Part shown: piece after piece, positions 49,584 to 59,067 of the stretch
Position numbering within the stretch: position 1 is the first letter of the stretch
Layout of the letters: the number at the start of each line of letters is the position of its first letter
From: Cyanidiococcus yangmingshanensis
Taxonomy: Eukaryota > Rhodophyta > Bangiophyceae > Cyanidiales > Cyanidiaceae
Length of the DNA: 64,000 nucleotides
Direction of reading: 5' to 3'
Assembly (NCBI GenBank): GCA_013995675.1
Contig: VWRR01000014.1
Coordinates: 372,001-436,000, forward strand
Program-made: the position numbers and the translations under genes
The notes under the pieces: generated by a model
Database searches by the model: none
Told to the model about the DNA's origin: nothing
Seen by the model: the letters and a program-made list of their open reading frames with translations, nothing else

Positions 49584-52538
49584 ATGTCCGAGGAGACTGT
49601 GCCTGAACCTGGCGTTGGACCGCTGCCAGTACCAGAGGGCGAGCACTTTCCCCAAGGAACAGACTCGACAGACCCCCACGGTGTTCGCCACCTGGTTCCG
49701 GAGCGGCACGGCCTGCGCTCTGCCCAGTTTCGAGCATTGCTCATCAAGACCTATCACTATCAAAGACGGCAGTGGTGCGATTCTTTCTGCATATTCGTGA
49801 TGCCTCTGATCTTCCTGCTTGCTGCGTTCATCCTTGGCAAGATTGTGGATACGGCGGTGAAGAATGAGACTGTGACGGCTGCGGAGCAGGAACCCAAGGG
49901 CGGCTTCGCACCCACTTTCTTCAATCCGCATCTATGTTCCGAGTATGGGTCGCTTGGCTGCACGGTGGCACCCTTTGCTCCAGCAATTGACTTTCATGGA
50001 GATGGAGTCTCAGCGCAGGTTCCAGTGGTTTTTCCGTATTCAGGGCCGTCGACATCATCGATGGACCTCGGTCAACTACAGTACGCGTTCTGCAATCCCC
50101 TGCTTTCGGTGTCGGAATGCAAGGTGGTCGCCTCGAGAGCGCCTTCCGTGCAGCAGGGTCTCTTTGGAAACTTTACGCTGTTACCCTTTTTGTATAATGG
50201 CTCGGACGTGTACAATGTGAATGATCTTCTATTGCGCGTATTTGGCAACCAAACCTCCAATGTCCTGTACCAGGCATTGGTGAATGCTTCGAGCGCCTCA
50301 CCAGCGTATCTGAATAACATGTACGCACTGGGGGTCGTCAACACAGGCAATGGCAGCGCTGGCCGACAAGCGCTTTTGCAGAATCTCTACGACGTCTTCT
50401 ACTCGAGTAACCGTTTCGCATTTCCGCAATACTACGGAGCATACGTGATTTCGGACACGAGCGGTTTTCCCAATATATCGGCCACCATTTACTACAACAA
50501 CACGAATCTGAACTTGCCTTATCAGTCGTCTCCGCTAACGACGCCAGCGAATCTTTTCTGCTATCCGGATGGCAACTGTGAGCTGATTGCTGGTGTGACT
50601 CATCTCTACGACGTTGTTGCCAAAGCGATCGGATACCGTGGTGTACAGAACCTGCTACGGATCGTTCCCAAGGTGAAAGGTATTCAGACGAATTTTAACT
50701 TTGTCCAGTTAGTGACCGCTGTGTTGATCGGTATCTTGTTGCATTTCATGATTCCCTCGATCTTGCGATTTCTGGTCATGGAGAGAGAGCGTGGTATACG
50801 GCAGAATATGCAGATTATGGGGTTGCGCCTCCCAACCTACTACATCGTGACGTATCTCGGTTTTTTCTTAATGTATCTGCTGGTTATGTTTAGCACCATC
50901 ATTTTTGGACTGGCCTTTCGAATACCGTTCTTCACACTGAATACACCGCTGCTGTATTTTGCCACCTTCTTTCTTTGGGGCCTAGCGATGATATCGTTCT
51001 GTATGTTTCTGGCGCCGTTCTTGTGGGAGCCCTCGACTGCACTCATTCTCGGATGGACATATACTGTTGTAGTGAATTTCATCGGTGGGCAATACATTGG
51101 AAACCTGTTTGAGTATGGTGCTTCAAGTGGGACTTTCCTGGCTACTTTCTTACTTCCGTCTTTCAGTTTCTTTTACTCGATCTACTACGCTGGTGGTGTG
51201 AATGTCGGTGGCCAAGGCCTTCACGTGCAATCCGATACGACCACCGTGCCAGGCACGAATCTGGGCATGTGTGCCGGTAGTTCACTCATCTGCTACTCGT
51301 ACCTCTACTTGGCTCTTGAGGCAGTTGTGCTGCTATTGTTGGGCCTCTACTTTGACCAGGTCATACCGCATCGCTTCCAGGTACGGAAACACCCGCTCTT
51401 CTTCTTGGGTTTCAAACGAGTTACGGCCTCCAAGCTAGTGATTGATGAAGAAAAGGCATTGGCCGGGGTGCCCGACAACAGCTCTGTTGATAGCGGCGTG
51501 CGCCTCGAAGAGGAGGCCGCTGCCGCAGCGACGGAGAAGGACCCCACCTATAGCATCTGTATCCATAATTTATGGGTTGCCTATCCCGGGCGACCGCCTT
51601 TTTACGCGGTTCGTGGTCTGTCGTTGGCGTTGAAACGTGGCGAAACCTTTGCAATCATTGGCCAGAATGGTAGCGGCAAATCGACAACCATGAACTGCCT
51701 CACTGGCCTTTTGGATATCACCGCAGGCCGAGTACAGATCCTGGGCCTGAACGTTCCCGGTGATTTGAATGACATTCAACTTCAGATGGGTGTATGCCCC
51801 CAATTCGATATGCTCTGGGGCGACTTGACCGGAGAGGAACACCTCTATTTCTATGCGCGACTGAAAAACGTTCCTACCTCGAAACTACGATACGCAGTGG
51901 AGGACGCGCTCCAGAGTGTGCGACTGAGCACCCCCGAGGTGCGCCATCGTGTCGCTCGCAACTACTCCGGCGGAATGCGTCGTCGCCTCTCTGTAGCCAT
52001 TGCCCTCATTGGTGGTAGCCAAGTGATTATTCTGGATGAGCCGTCTACTGGCCTGGATCCGCAATCACGTTATGATTTGTGGGCTTGTATTCAAGAGCGC
52101 CGAGCGGGCCGAACGATTCTGCTCACGACGCATTCTATGGAGGAAACGGAACGGCTTGCGGACCGGGTAGGTATCATGTGCATGGGTCGGATGCGAGCGA
52201 TTGGCGGACCCAATGAACTCAGACTGCGTTTGGGCCAAGGTTATCGTCTCGCGTTGCAGACGCCGCCGTCGAGCGCTGGTCTCGTCCACGAGGTCATTCT
52301 GGGACAGATAAGCAGACGGGCCGTTCTGGAAGCCATGCTTGGTGGTCAGCTCGTGTACATGGTTCCGCGAGAGGATTTGAAACTCTCACATGTTTTTCAT
52401 GTTATGGATCGGATGCAGCGTTCTGGAGTGGTCACCGATTGGAGTGTGTCACAGGCCACGCTCGAGGATGTGTTTTTGCGTGTGACCAGAGAAGCAGAGC
52501 AGGAATCCGAAGAGCAACGAGCCAAATGGGGCCTCTGA
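49584..52538 (+). CDS. ABC transporter, subfamily A (half-size)
   Basis: ABCA proteins move lipids across membranes. The 984-residue product starts at ATG 49584. A first helix (CIFVMPLIFLLAAFILGKIV, about 70-90) is followed by a large extracytoplasmic loop with many Asn-X-Ser/Thr sites. A membrane domain (about 390-620) has LVMERERGIRQNMQIMGLRL, the ABCA coupling helix, plus IILATFLLPSF-like helices. The nucleotide-binding domain has Walker A GQNGSGKSTT (about 692), Q-loop CPQFDMLWGDLTGEEHLYFY, signature NYSGGMRRRLSVAIALIGGS (about 793), Walker B VIILDEPSTGLDP and H-loop TTHSMEETE. All ATPase residues are intact. One NBD makes it a half transporter that must dimerise. Intronless, no breaks in nearly 3 kb. 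Confidence 0.95.
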   Translation: MSEETVPEPGVGPLPVPEGEHFPQGTDSTDPHGVRHLVPERHGLRSAQFRALLIKTYHYQRRQWCDSFCIFVMPLIFLLAAFILGKIVDTAVKNETVTAAEQEPKGGFAPTFFNPHLCSEYGSLGCTVAPFAPAIDFHGDGVSAQVPVVFPYSGPSTSSMDLGQLQYAFCNPLLSVSECKVVASRAPSVQQGLFGNFTLLPFLYNGSDVYNVNDLLLRVFGNQTSNVLYQALVNASSASPAYLNNMYALGVVNTGNGSAGRQALLQNLYDVFYSSNRFAFPQYYGAYVISDTSGFPNISATIYYNNTNLNLPYQSSPLTTPANLFCYPDGNCELIAGVTHLYDVVAKAIGYRGVQNLLRIVPKVKGIQTNFNFVQLVTAVLIGILLHFMIPSILRFLVMERERGIRQNMQIMGLRLPTYYIVTYLGFFLMYLLVMFSTIIFGLAFRIPFFTLNTPLLYFATFFLWGLAMISFCMFLAPFLWEPSTALILGWTYTVVVNFIGGQYIGNLFEYGASSGTFLATFLLPSFSFFYSIYYAGGVNVGGQGLHVQSDTTTVPGTNLGMCAGSSLICYSYLYLALEAVVLLLLGLYFDQVIPHRFQVRKHPLFFLGFKRVTASKLVIDEEKALAGVPDNSSVDSGVRLEEEAAAAATEKDPTYSICIHNLWVAYPGRPPFYAVRGLSLALKRGETFAIIGQNGSGKSTTMNCLTGLLDITAGRVQILGLNVPGDLNDIQLQMGVCPQFDMLWGDLTGEEHLYFYARLKNVPTSKLRYAVEDALQSVRLSTPEVRHRVARNYSGGMRRRLSVAIALIGGSQVIILDEPSTGLDPQSRYDLWACIQERRAGRTILLTTHSMEETERLADRVGIMCMGRMRAIGGPNELRLRLGQGYRLALQTPPSSAGLVHEVILGQISRRAVLEAMLGGQLVYMVPREDLKLSHVFHVMDRMQRSGVVTDWSVSQATLEDVFLRVTREAEQESEEQRAKWGL

Positions 52539-53096
52539 GCCCGAACGTTGGCAAGCGCATCTACCGATAGATAAGGTCACAGGAGTTGTCCGCGAATATC
52601 CCGCAAGATGCCGTCTAGAGACGAGCTCAGAGAAGGTACATGCCTCGGTCGTGGGAAGCAACCTATGCACAACGCATCATTTTACGGAATCTGGAAGTCT
52701 CAGGTGCCAAGAACTCTTTTTTCAGTCGACCTGTTGACGGGGTTTTCGCCCCATCAAGGGCATCCAGAACATTTGTTTGTTTTTTGAGTCCTATAGACTG
52801 AGGCTACCGGACATTGCATCGCCACCAACCAATGAAACTTCTCTCGTTCGGTCTAAAAAACACGCTATGAGACGCGTACACATGTTGCGGCCAAATCAGC
52901 TCACCTTGCCGCGAAACAACCCATTGATGTGACTCCACGGGGTCGCTTGAATCAGGCGTGCTACCAAAGGACAAGCCACCCCTGCCGCATCCATGGGTGA
53001 GTGGGGAGCCGTCGTCGTGGACCTGCTCGAGACCTCAGCGACTGAAATCGTCAGCACACACTCAGTGACGGCTTCGAATCGCAGGATTCGCAGGTT
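52539..53096. other. tail-to-tail spacer
   Basis: The spacer lies between convergent ABCA and OMA1-like genes. No gene is supported. A poly-T and mixed AT stretch at 52770-52870 is the most AT-rich part. Confidence 0.45.
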
Positions 53097-54107
53097 TTAA
53101 AACAAATTCAAGGAGCGTAGCGTGCGCTTCCATTCTCTCACGGGCGGAATACACTTGGCCTCGTATTCAGGCATAACTTCTGGTAGCCATCGAATGATGG
53201 CAGCGACGCGATCCTCGTCAGCTGGATGTGTTGATAGATAGCTCGGTGGTGCCCGCTGCCCGTGCATCATTTTCTCTCGCAGGGCTTTCATGCGCTCGAA
53301 CATGGGCGCCATTGCCTGCGGGTCGAAACATGCTGCCGCCATCAGATGGAGTCCAATAAAGTCGGCCTCGCTTTCCATCTTACGACTGAAAGGCAACGTC
53401 AAGAGCAGCTGCATCAGCATGTTTGTCAGCAATCGCGTATCGATGAATTGGTTGATGATGATCTGGAGCAGGAGGAGTATTTTGGCAAAGGCTAGTTTCT
53501 CGGCACCGTGTCGGGCCACTGCATGAGCAATTTCATGCGACAGCACGGCTGCGACCGAGTTCTCGTCCACCAAAATCGGTAAAATGCCAGTAAACACCGC
53601 AACTTTCCCACCAGGTAGACAGAATGCATTTGGTTCGGGCGAGTCGATAACCACAAACTCCCACTGATAATGAACTCCAGGCGGGCTGATCTCCTCGGCG
53701 GAGGCTGCGACTCGTCTACCAATACGTTCCACGTAACGTGTTGTAGGTGAGGTCGCCGGCAGAACGCGTCCGTGGTACTGCTTTAAGACCATCTGGAAGT
53801 TTGCTTTCCCAATCGCTGCCTCCTGCTCCGCGGAGATGTCGATCATGCGTCGCCTTTGTGTGAGTGGTGCCCGGTCAATATGCACAACATAGTAGACCAG
53901 CCCCCCTGTAACGGTGATACCGATGAGCAAAACCTGCTTCGTGTGCGGCGAGCCCCATGAGGGAGCCCCGGTAGGACGGCGCCGAGCAAAGTACAGCTTT
54001 GACGGCGGTGGCGACGACGACCACGGCGGAAACCCGAAGGAGCGTTTGAGCGAAACAGTGCTCCGAAAGTGTCGCCAAGCTTGCCAGACCCCGCGTGTCA
54101 AAGGCAT
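53097..54107 (-). CDS. OMA1: OMA1-like mitochondrial metalloendopeptidase (M48 family)
   Basis: OMA1 is a stress-activated zinc protease of the inner mitochondrial membrane. ATG 54107 opens an Arg-rich presequence (TRGVWQAWRHFRSTVSLKRS), then one membrane helix (KQVLLIGITVTGGLVYYVVH, about 58-77). The M48 catalytic domain has FVVIDSPEPNAFCLPGGKVA, TGILPILVDENSVAAVLSHE, the zinc site HEIAH (191-195) and the third ligand in ESEADFIGLHLM (Glu about 247), plus PPSYLSTHPADEDRVAAI (the 'STHP....R' hallmark). Length 336 residues, similar to yeast Oma1. A second hydrophobic stretch (LLLLQIIINQF) sits in the domain as in relatives. The N-terminus and catalytic residues are all intact. Confidence 0.95.
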   Translation of the reverse strand: MPLTRGVWQAWRHFRSTVSLKRSFGFPPWSSSPPPSKLYFARRRPTGAPSWGSPHTKQVLLIGITVTGGLVYYVVHIDRAPLTQRRRMIDISAEQEAAIGKANFQMVLKQYHGRVLPATSPTTRYVERIGRRVAASAEEISPPGVHYQWEFVVIDSPEPNAFCLPGGKVAVFTGILPILVDENSVAAVLSHEIAHAVARHGAEKLAFAKILLLLQIIINQFIDTRLLTNMLMQLLLTLPFSRKMESEADFIGLHLMAAACFDPQAMAPMFERMKALREKMMHGQRAPPSYLSTHPADEDRVAAIIRWLPEVMPEYEAKCIPPVREWKRTLRSLNLF

Positions 54108-54516
54108 CTGCGGACCCGTACGTAAAAGATTCGAGAAATGCTCGGTTTTGCCTTCAATATCGAGGTCAATAGGGCAGTCCCAAGGTCTCGAAGCCAGTCG
54201 TACAGATCGTGACGCAACTCGAGGTCTTGATCGGGTTTCTTTTCCCGATCACCACTGGAGTTGAATTGAGGATTCTTCTCTTGCGGCGTCGGGTTTCACG
54301 ACTGTTGTCCAACCGGAAACGAGACACGAAGCGAGGTCTGTCTTTGGGACCAGGGCTACGTCGCAGACGCGTAGCGACCGATGGTTTGCTCCTCACGGCA
54401 ACAACCTCTACACCACTGCCCGTATTCAAAGCAGGTTCCCAAATATCTTTCCTAGTTCTGTAAATGGCCACTCATTTCCGTCGAGAGGGACTTTGAGGAA
54501 AGCACTCGAGCAGCCT
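54108..54516. other. divergent spacer
   Basis: The spacer separates the OMA1-like gene (leftward) and the zinc-finger gene (rightward). The longest frame is 101 codons, basic and without motifs. Confidence 0.45.
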
Positions 54517-55155
54517 ATGCGCTTTCAGCGCGATGCATCGGAACGCGGAACACGTTTTGAGCAGTTGCCTGCGCCAGCCACGTGTGGTGATGCCGCAAGG
54601 AGTTTTCTCGTCAGGACCACTCGTTTTCGGGACGCTGAGGAGACGGAGCTCGGGCGCTGGTGGATATCGATGGACTCCAAGCTAGTCCAGTTTTCTGTGA
54701 TCAATCGGCGGAGACTGCGACCACAGAACTACAAGTGCCCGCAGTGTCCGAAAGCGTTCACTTCGAAACAGCACCGAACAGTTCACGTGCGTGTCATTCA
54801 TGAGAAGCGACGGGACTATGGTTGTGGAACTTGCGGTCAGACGTTTTCGAGGAAAAGCGCTCAAGTGAGTCATGTTCGCTATGTTCACGAGGGTCGACGC
54901 GACCACGAGTGTCCCATCTGCAAGGTACGTTTTGGTCGGAAGAACGGACTCAATAAACACGTCGTTGCGGTGCACTGGAAACGAAGGACTTTCAAGTGTG
55001 ATTGTGGAGCAGCGTTTACTCGAAAGGACTGTCTTTTGCGTCATCAGCGTGGCGTCCATGACGCAGACTCTACTTCAAGACAAGGGGACTTTCAGGAGCG
55101 TGCCCTAGGGGGCAGTTCTATGGGAGACGTGGGCGTGCAGCGCGCGACGCCTTGA
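54517..55155 (+). CDS. C2H2 zinc-finger protein with four fingers
   Basis: A nuclear DNA- or RNA-binding protein is likely. From ATG 54517 (212 residues) the N-terminal 75 residues lack motifs. Four C2H2 fingers follow in tandem (about 78-190): KCPQCPKAFTSKQHRTVHVR, CGTCGQTFSRKSAQVSHVRY, CPICKVRFGRKNGLNKHVVA and FKCDCGAAFTRKDCLLRHQR. Linkers are variants of H-(E/W)-(K/G)-R-R-D/T rather than TGEKP. The fourth finger has a shortened CxC spacing. The C-terminus is short and polar. Frame start at an upstream TTG is rejected in favour of the ATG. Target unknown. Confidence 0.85.
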   Translation: MRFQRDASERGTRFEQLPAPATCGDAARSFLVRTTRFRDAEETELGRWWISMDSKLVQFSVINRRRLRPQNYKCPQCPKAFTSKQHRTVHVRVIHEKRRDYGCGTCGQTFSRKSAQVSHVRYVHEGRRDHECPICKVRFGRKNGLNKHVVAVHWKRRTFKCDCGAAFTRKDCLLRHQRGVHDADSTSRQGDFQERALGGSSMGDVGVQRATP

Positions 55156-56094
55156 ACTGCGACGAGTGACGCCGGCACCACTTGCCGTCCTGGTGTGGAA
55201 CCTCAGTGGTACTTGAATGGGCGGCGGACAAAGCTCTTAGGGACTGCGGTTGTTGCTTCCGGTGTGGCGTTTCGAGGCGAGTGAGTGCCTGTCGCCTGTC
55301 GACGGCATTCGCATACAGCATCCGCAACTGGTGGTCTAGACTCGATTCAATGTGCTTCGTCTGCGACTTGCATCACTGTTCGAGCATAGCTTTGTGATTT
55401 GTGCTGGAAGCTGGTTCGTTCTGGAACCGAAATGACCATAGACTCAAGAATGTTCAGGCGCGTGGTAGGCACCCGCTCTCTGGCCTCGACGAAGGATACG
55501 AGTAGGCATCGGCCGAGCGATGGCGTTTCAAGCACGCCATGCTCATTCATTCATTCAGCCTGGAATGGATGCATGCCAACAGACCCGTAACTGTATTCGA
55601 ATCGTACGAAAACGATCAATACGGTCCGGATATATTTCGTTCGGCAAGTCTCTGGAACTGAATATCTTCGGGTTTACCCAAATGCGGTCGTTTAAAAAAG
55701 TGACTCTGTCCTGCGGCTTTATACATTCAGTTCCGTCGATAAGGTTGCAGTTATGGGATGAGAACCCTCTGAGTTTCCTGTACTCTGCCCATCTCGAGTC
55801 ACTAGAATAATGCCGGTGCCGCCGCTGGGCGTCTCTGAATATTTGACCGCGACCGGACTAAAGTTGCGTACAGGTGACTCGAGTGTTCTCCGTGCACTTT
55901 GTGTTTCATGACCTGGCAGGCGCTGTGCACACTGATGCGTTTTCGTCTTGCGAATGCGCCAAAACGCTGGCTGGAACGCGAGCAGGTGAATTGCTCGTTC
56001 TTGACCGATGCGCGAACTCGCGTGAGTAGTAACACCGCTCTACCTGGCTAGCTGCGCAACCTGAATGCCAGCTAGTTGCGTGCGAACAGCAGTT
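55156..56094. other. tail-to-tail spacer with no supported gene
   Basis: Frames of up to 96 codons have no motifs. The stretch separates the convergent zinc-finger and SLC35-type genes. Confidence 0.45.
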
Positions 56095-57135
56095 CTACTT
56101 CACCTGGATGTGGACTTTTTCAAAAGATCGATCCGGACTTGAGTTTGTTCCGGGACCTGTGCCCTTCTCTGCCGCCATCATAGCAAGGCTCGATTCCTTC
56201 TTCGCACCAGAGCGTAGTTTCAACAGGGAATAGTAGACTACCCCAGCAAGCGCTAACAGAATACCCATGAGGTTCATGAGCTCCAAAGGGCGCCCGAAAA
56301 ACACAAAATCGGTAAGAATAATCGCACTCGTCTTTGCGATACCCAGAACGCAATACGTCACTGACGAAGTATAACCGATCACCATGAATACGGATACATT
56401 CACACACAAGGCCGCTATCCCAGAATACAACAACAAGCGCACATGCTCTGCGGTATACGCATAGTCGAGCACCCTGCTCCCGGGTTCCTTCCCGATAACG
56501 TCGGCAGCGAGTACGAAAGGCACCAGCATGGCCGCCACCATTGGGGCAACATAGACTTGGAGTTGCAAAGGATTCGCATCGAGCTCTTTCTGTAAACGAC
56601 CTGTCCATACAGCATAGCATGCGCACGCAACAACGCTAACCAATGCAAACAGTGTTCCCAGGACGTTCAGGTTAAAGTCGGTGGCGAACGCAATCACCAT
56701 CCCGCCAACCATGATCAGCAGCGACCGAACCAGCGACTGATCAAAGGCCTGTTTGTAAAAAAATGATTCTATAAACAGAACAACCGGAGTCGATAGATGT
56801 TTCATCAACTGATAAAACGCCACTGAGTTGTACTGCAGCGACAGGTTACTGAACACAACGAAGGAAATATTTCCGAAAGCTAGCCGCGCACACTTGCGCC
56901 AGTCCAACTGCTTGACGTGGAAGACCCGCACCTGTGCGAGGAGCAACAGACCAAACGCAGTGACCAAGTAGTGCCAAAACGTCAGTGTCGTCGCGAACGA
57001 GAACCGAGCTCGAAATACTTGCTTGTTCGCGGCAACAATACCGACCGAAGATAAAAAGTTGAACGCCATCGCGAACACATTCCGCGCCGAACTGGCGTGA
57101 ACTACGTGTCGGATCATTGCACCAATCCAGCGCAT
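56095..57135 (-). CDS. SLC35/triose-phosphate-translocator-type nucleotide-sugar transporter
   Basis: This is a drug/metabolite-superfamily membrane protein, probably Golgi. From ATG 57135 (346 residues) about ten helices are visible: NVFAMAFNFLSSVGIVAANK (with the 'VGI..ANK' start of SLC35E3 and plant UDP-sugar transporters), ATTLTFWHYLVTAFGLLLLA, LAFGNISFVVFSNLSLQYNS, YQLMKHLSTPVVLFIESFFY (the conserved 'QL.K...TP.v..ie...y'), SLLIMVGGMVIAFATDFNLN, LVSVVACACYAVWTGRLQKE, VFMVIGYTSSVTYCVLGIAK, and LMGILLALAGVVYYSLLKL. The C-terminal tail is polar and ends in lysine (HIQVK); a KxxK-like end could affect ER/Golgi location. The pattern fits UDP-galactose/xylose-type carriers better than plastid triose-phosphate translocators, and no plastid leader is seen. 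Confidence 0.9.
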   Translation of the reverse strand: MRWIGAMIRHVVHASSARNVFAMAFNFLSSVGIVAANKQVFRARFSFATTLTFWHYLVTAFGLLLLAQVRVFHVKQLDWRKCARLAFGNISFVVFSNLSLQYNSVAFYQLMKHLSTPVVLFIESFFYKQAFDQSLVRSLLIMVGGMVIAFATDFNLNVLGTLFALVSVVACACYAVWTGRLQKELDANPLQLQVYVAPMVAAMLVPFVLAADVIGKEPGSRVLDYAYTAEHVRLLLYSGIAALCVNVSVFMVIGYTSSVTYCVLGIAKTSAIILTDFVFFGRPLELMNLMGILLALAGVVYYSLLKLRSGAKKESSLAMMAAEKGTGPGTNSSPDRSFEKVHIQVK

Positions 57136-58425
57136 GCTTTGATGCACCCAAGACGCTGCTATTATCGAGCCAGTAAGACGCCGAACCTTAATTCGCGCCA
57201 GCGCCGAGACCTTGTCGTCCGCTCGGTCCAACGCTCCTCTTGTCTCTTTCGTTCGTTACCGATTGATCTTGCTGCGGGGGAATCAACCGTTCATTCGATT
57301 CCGTGGTCTTTTTCCACGTATGTACACAACTCGACGATAGGCCACAACGACGAGCAATACCACTCGTCTCGGATACGTGTTCGCGAGACAACGAGGCACC
57401 GTTCGGACAGACCAACAGGCGCCCCGCGGCGTATGCTGGCGCTCCGACGACCCGATACGCGCAACAACGAACGCAACGCGCGCCACGTTGTTCTTGGCGG
57501 TGTACGCACAGGGGCGTGCGCATCTCCAGCGCCATGCGCACACGAACAAGGGTCGCCTCTTCACCAGCGACGCTCCGATCGATGCGTTGCATCCTCATGC
57601 AGAATCATCGTCAAGGCCGTCATGTTCATTATGAGCGTATTCGAGTCGCAACCCCTAAAATGATTGATGGAGCCGTTGCTGTCATTTTCGATATGGAGCG
57701 CTCTCTGGATAACGTTGGCGGGAATATCGATGGCGACGCGTGCGTGCGCTGATGCGCGCGTAGCTTGCGCGGGGCAGGGCCGTCGTTTCGATCACGTATA
57801 TGTTGGCGCAAGGATATCGCGATGAACGTGACTCCGCGAACTGGTACGAGATCCTGATCAGCATACTAGATACGTTCTGATTGGTGTGTCTCTCTTGGAA
57901 TCGATTACGAACCTTCATGGTGCTGGTGTCTCATTTCTAGTCATGGATACCCGTGGTTGCCAGACTGAGCGTGACCGCGTCCAGGGACGTTGCGGCGAGA
58001 TGCGCTGCCGCGCAGCGTGGTTCACCACAGGGCACGTCTGGCACGGCATTTGCCTGTCAAGAGTCAGGGGGCGCAACGTCCCAGCGGCAGGTACGAATGA
58101 GAAGCGGGACATTTTTTCTCCTTCTGCTCTTTGGTAGGACAATGTTTTGATTACGGCTTGCTACGATTGTACTGTTTTATGGTCCGTTCCGCGCTAAAGT
58201 GCCCAACGATCGCCTCGGCCCGTTCGATGCGTACGATCACGGTTTACGGTTCGCAACGCCGGTTCGCGACGCTCACAGCACAATACAGCATCTCGACGCT
58301 TCATCCCACCCGTTGCTTCTCCGCCCATTTACCTTTTGGATCCGAACACGACTCGCCGCCACCAGCAGTTTAATCAAGCCGAGGTAGCAGCCCTTGAAGT
58401 TTTGCGCGTCCTCCATCCTGCCAAC
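57136..58425. other. 1.3 kb spacer with no supported gene
   Basis: Very GC-rich, CG- and CGA-rich DNA (57400-57560) is open in several frames on both strands at once, which points to base composition rather than coding. The right half (57600-58425) has only short frames. The SLC35 promoter should lie at the left. Confidence 0.4.
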
Positions 58426-59067
58426 TCACTTCCGGCTCGTGGGGATACGCGCCCGTAGCTTCTCCCGTTGTTCGCGGGTGTCTTCAGGAAGCGGCTGCAG
58501 ATACGCTGGCAGTCCTGGGAACTTGGGTACAGCTGCCGTGTCCACAACCGCGCGGCGCGAAGGGCTAGCGCTCGGGCGGGCCTGGGCCGCCGGCGTTGGT
58601 GCAGCCGTTGCGGCCGGCTGTTGCGGTTGCTGCTGCTGCACGCTGCCACCCCGAGCTTCCGCAAACGAACGTGCTTGCGCAGTCTTCAGGCGCTCCTCGT
58701 CCTCGTCCTCCTTCGTCTTGGCGCGTTTGGGCACCACCTTCGGCCGCCCAACGGCAGCCATCGGTGCTCGGATGGGCCGCTTTGCTGCCTCGGGAATGTC
58801 TTCCTCTTCCTCCTCCTCCCCTGGTCCACGTTCTGTCGCATCCGAAAACGGAGACTTGACCACTCCCTTCTTCACCAGCTCGCTGGTCGGCGCAGTCTTT
58901 GTCATCGGCGGCCTGTAGCCTGGCTCGCCTGGTTGAGGCTCCGCCTGCAGCTGCGCAACCAGCACACGCCGCACCTTGGCCCCAACTCCGACGACACAGC
59001 GACTCCGCTGTATCCCCAAAGATCCACGGCGTTGCGCAAGAAAACTTGAAGAAATCACAAAAGCCAT
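58426..59067 (-). CDS. hypothetical protein, putative plastid-targeted, low complexity
   Basis: From ATG 59067 (213 residues) the start MAFVISSSFLAQRRGSLGIQ is a Phe-containing, Ser/Arg-rich leader like red-algal plastid transit peptides. It continues to a basic stretch (RSRCVVGVGAKVRRVLVAQL) with a likely cleavage region near residue 40. The mature part is disordered: EPGYRPPMTKTAPTSELVKK, an acidic run (GEEEEEEDIPEA), a basic run, a Gln/Ala/Pro-rich run, and a conserved-looking end (PKFPGLPAYLQPLPEDTREQ). No domain is recognised; the end could be a short binding motif. Composition resembles small accessory proteins of thylakoid or ribosome, but that is a guess. Confidence 0.6.
   Translation of the reverse strand: MAFVISSSFLAQRRGSLGIQRSRCVVGVGAKVRRVLVAQLQAEPQPGEPGYRPPMTKTAPTSELVKKGVVKSPFSDATERGPGEEEEEEDIPEAAKRPIRAPMAAVGRPKVVPKRAKTKEDEDEERLKTAQARSFAEARGGSVQQQQPQQPAATAAPTPAAQARPSASPSRRAVVDTAAVPKFPGLPAYLQPLPEDTREQREKLRARIPTSRK

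Noticed and set aside
57097-57663. 188-codon plus frame and 136-codon minus frame over the same DNA
   Set aside because: Both strands are open at once in CG-rich DNA, and neither product has a hydrophobic pattern or family motif; composition explains it.
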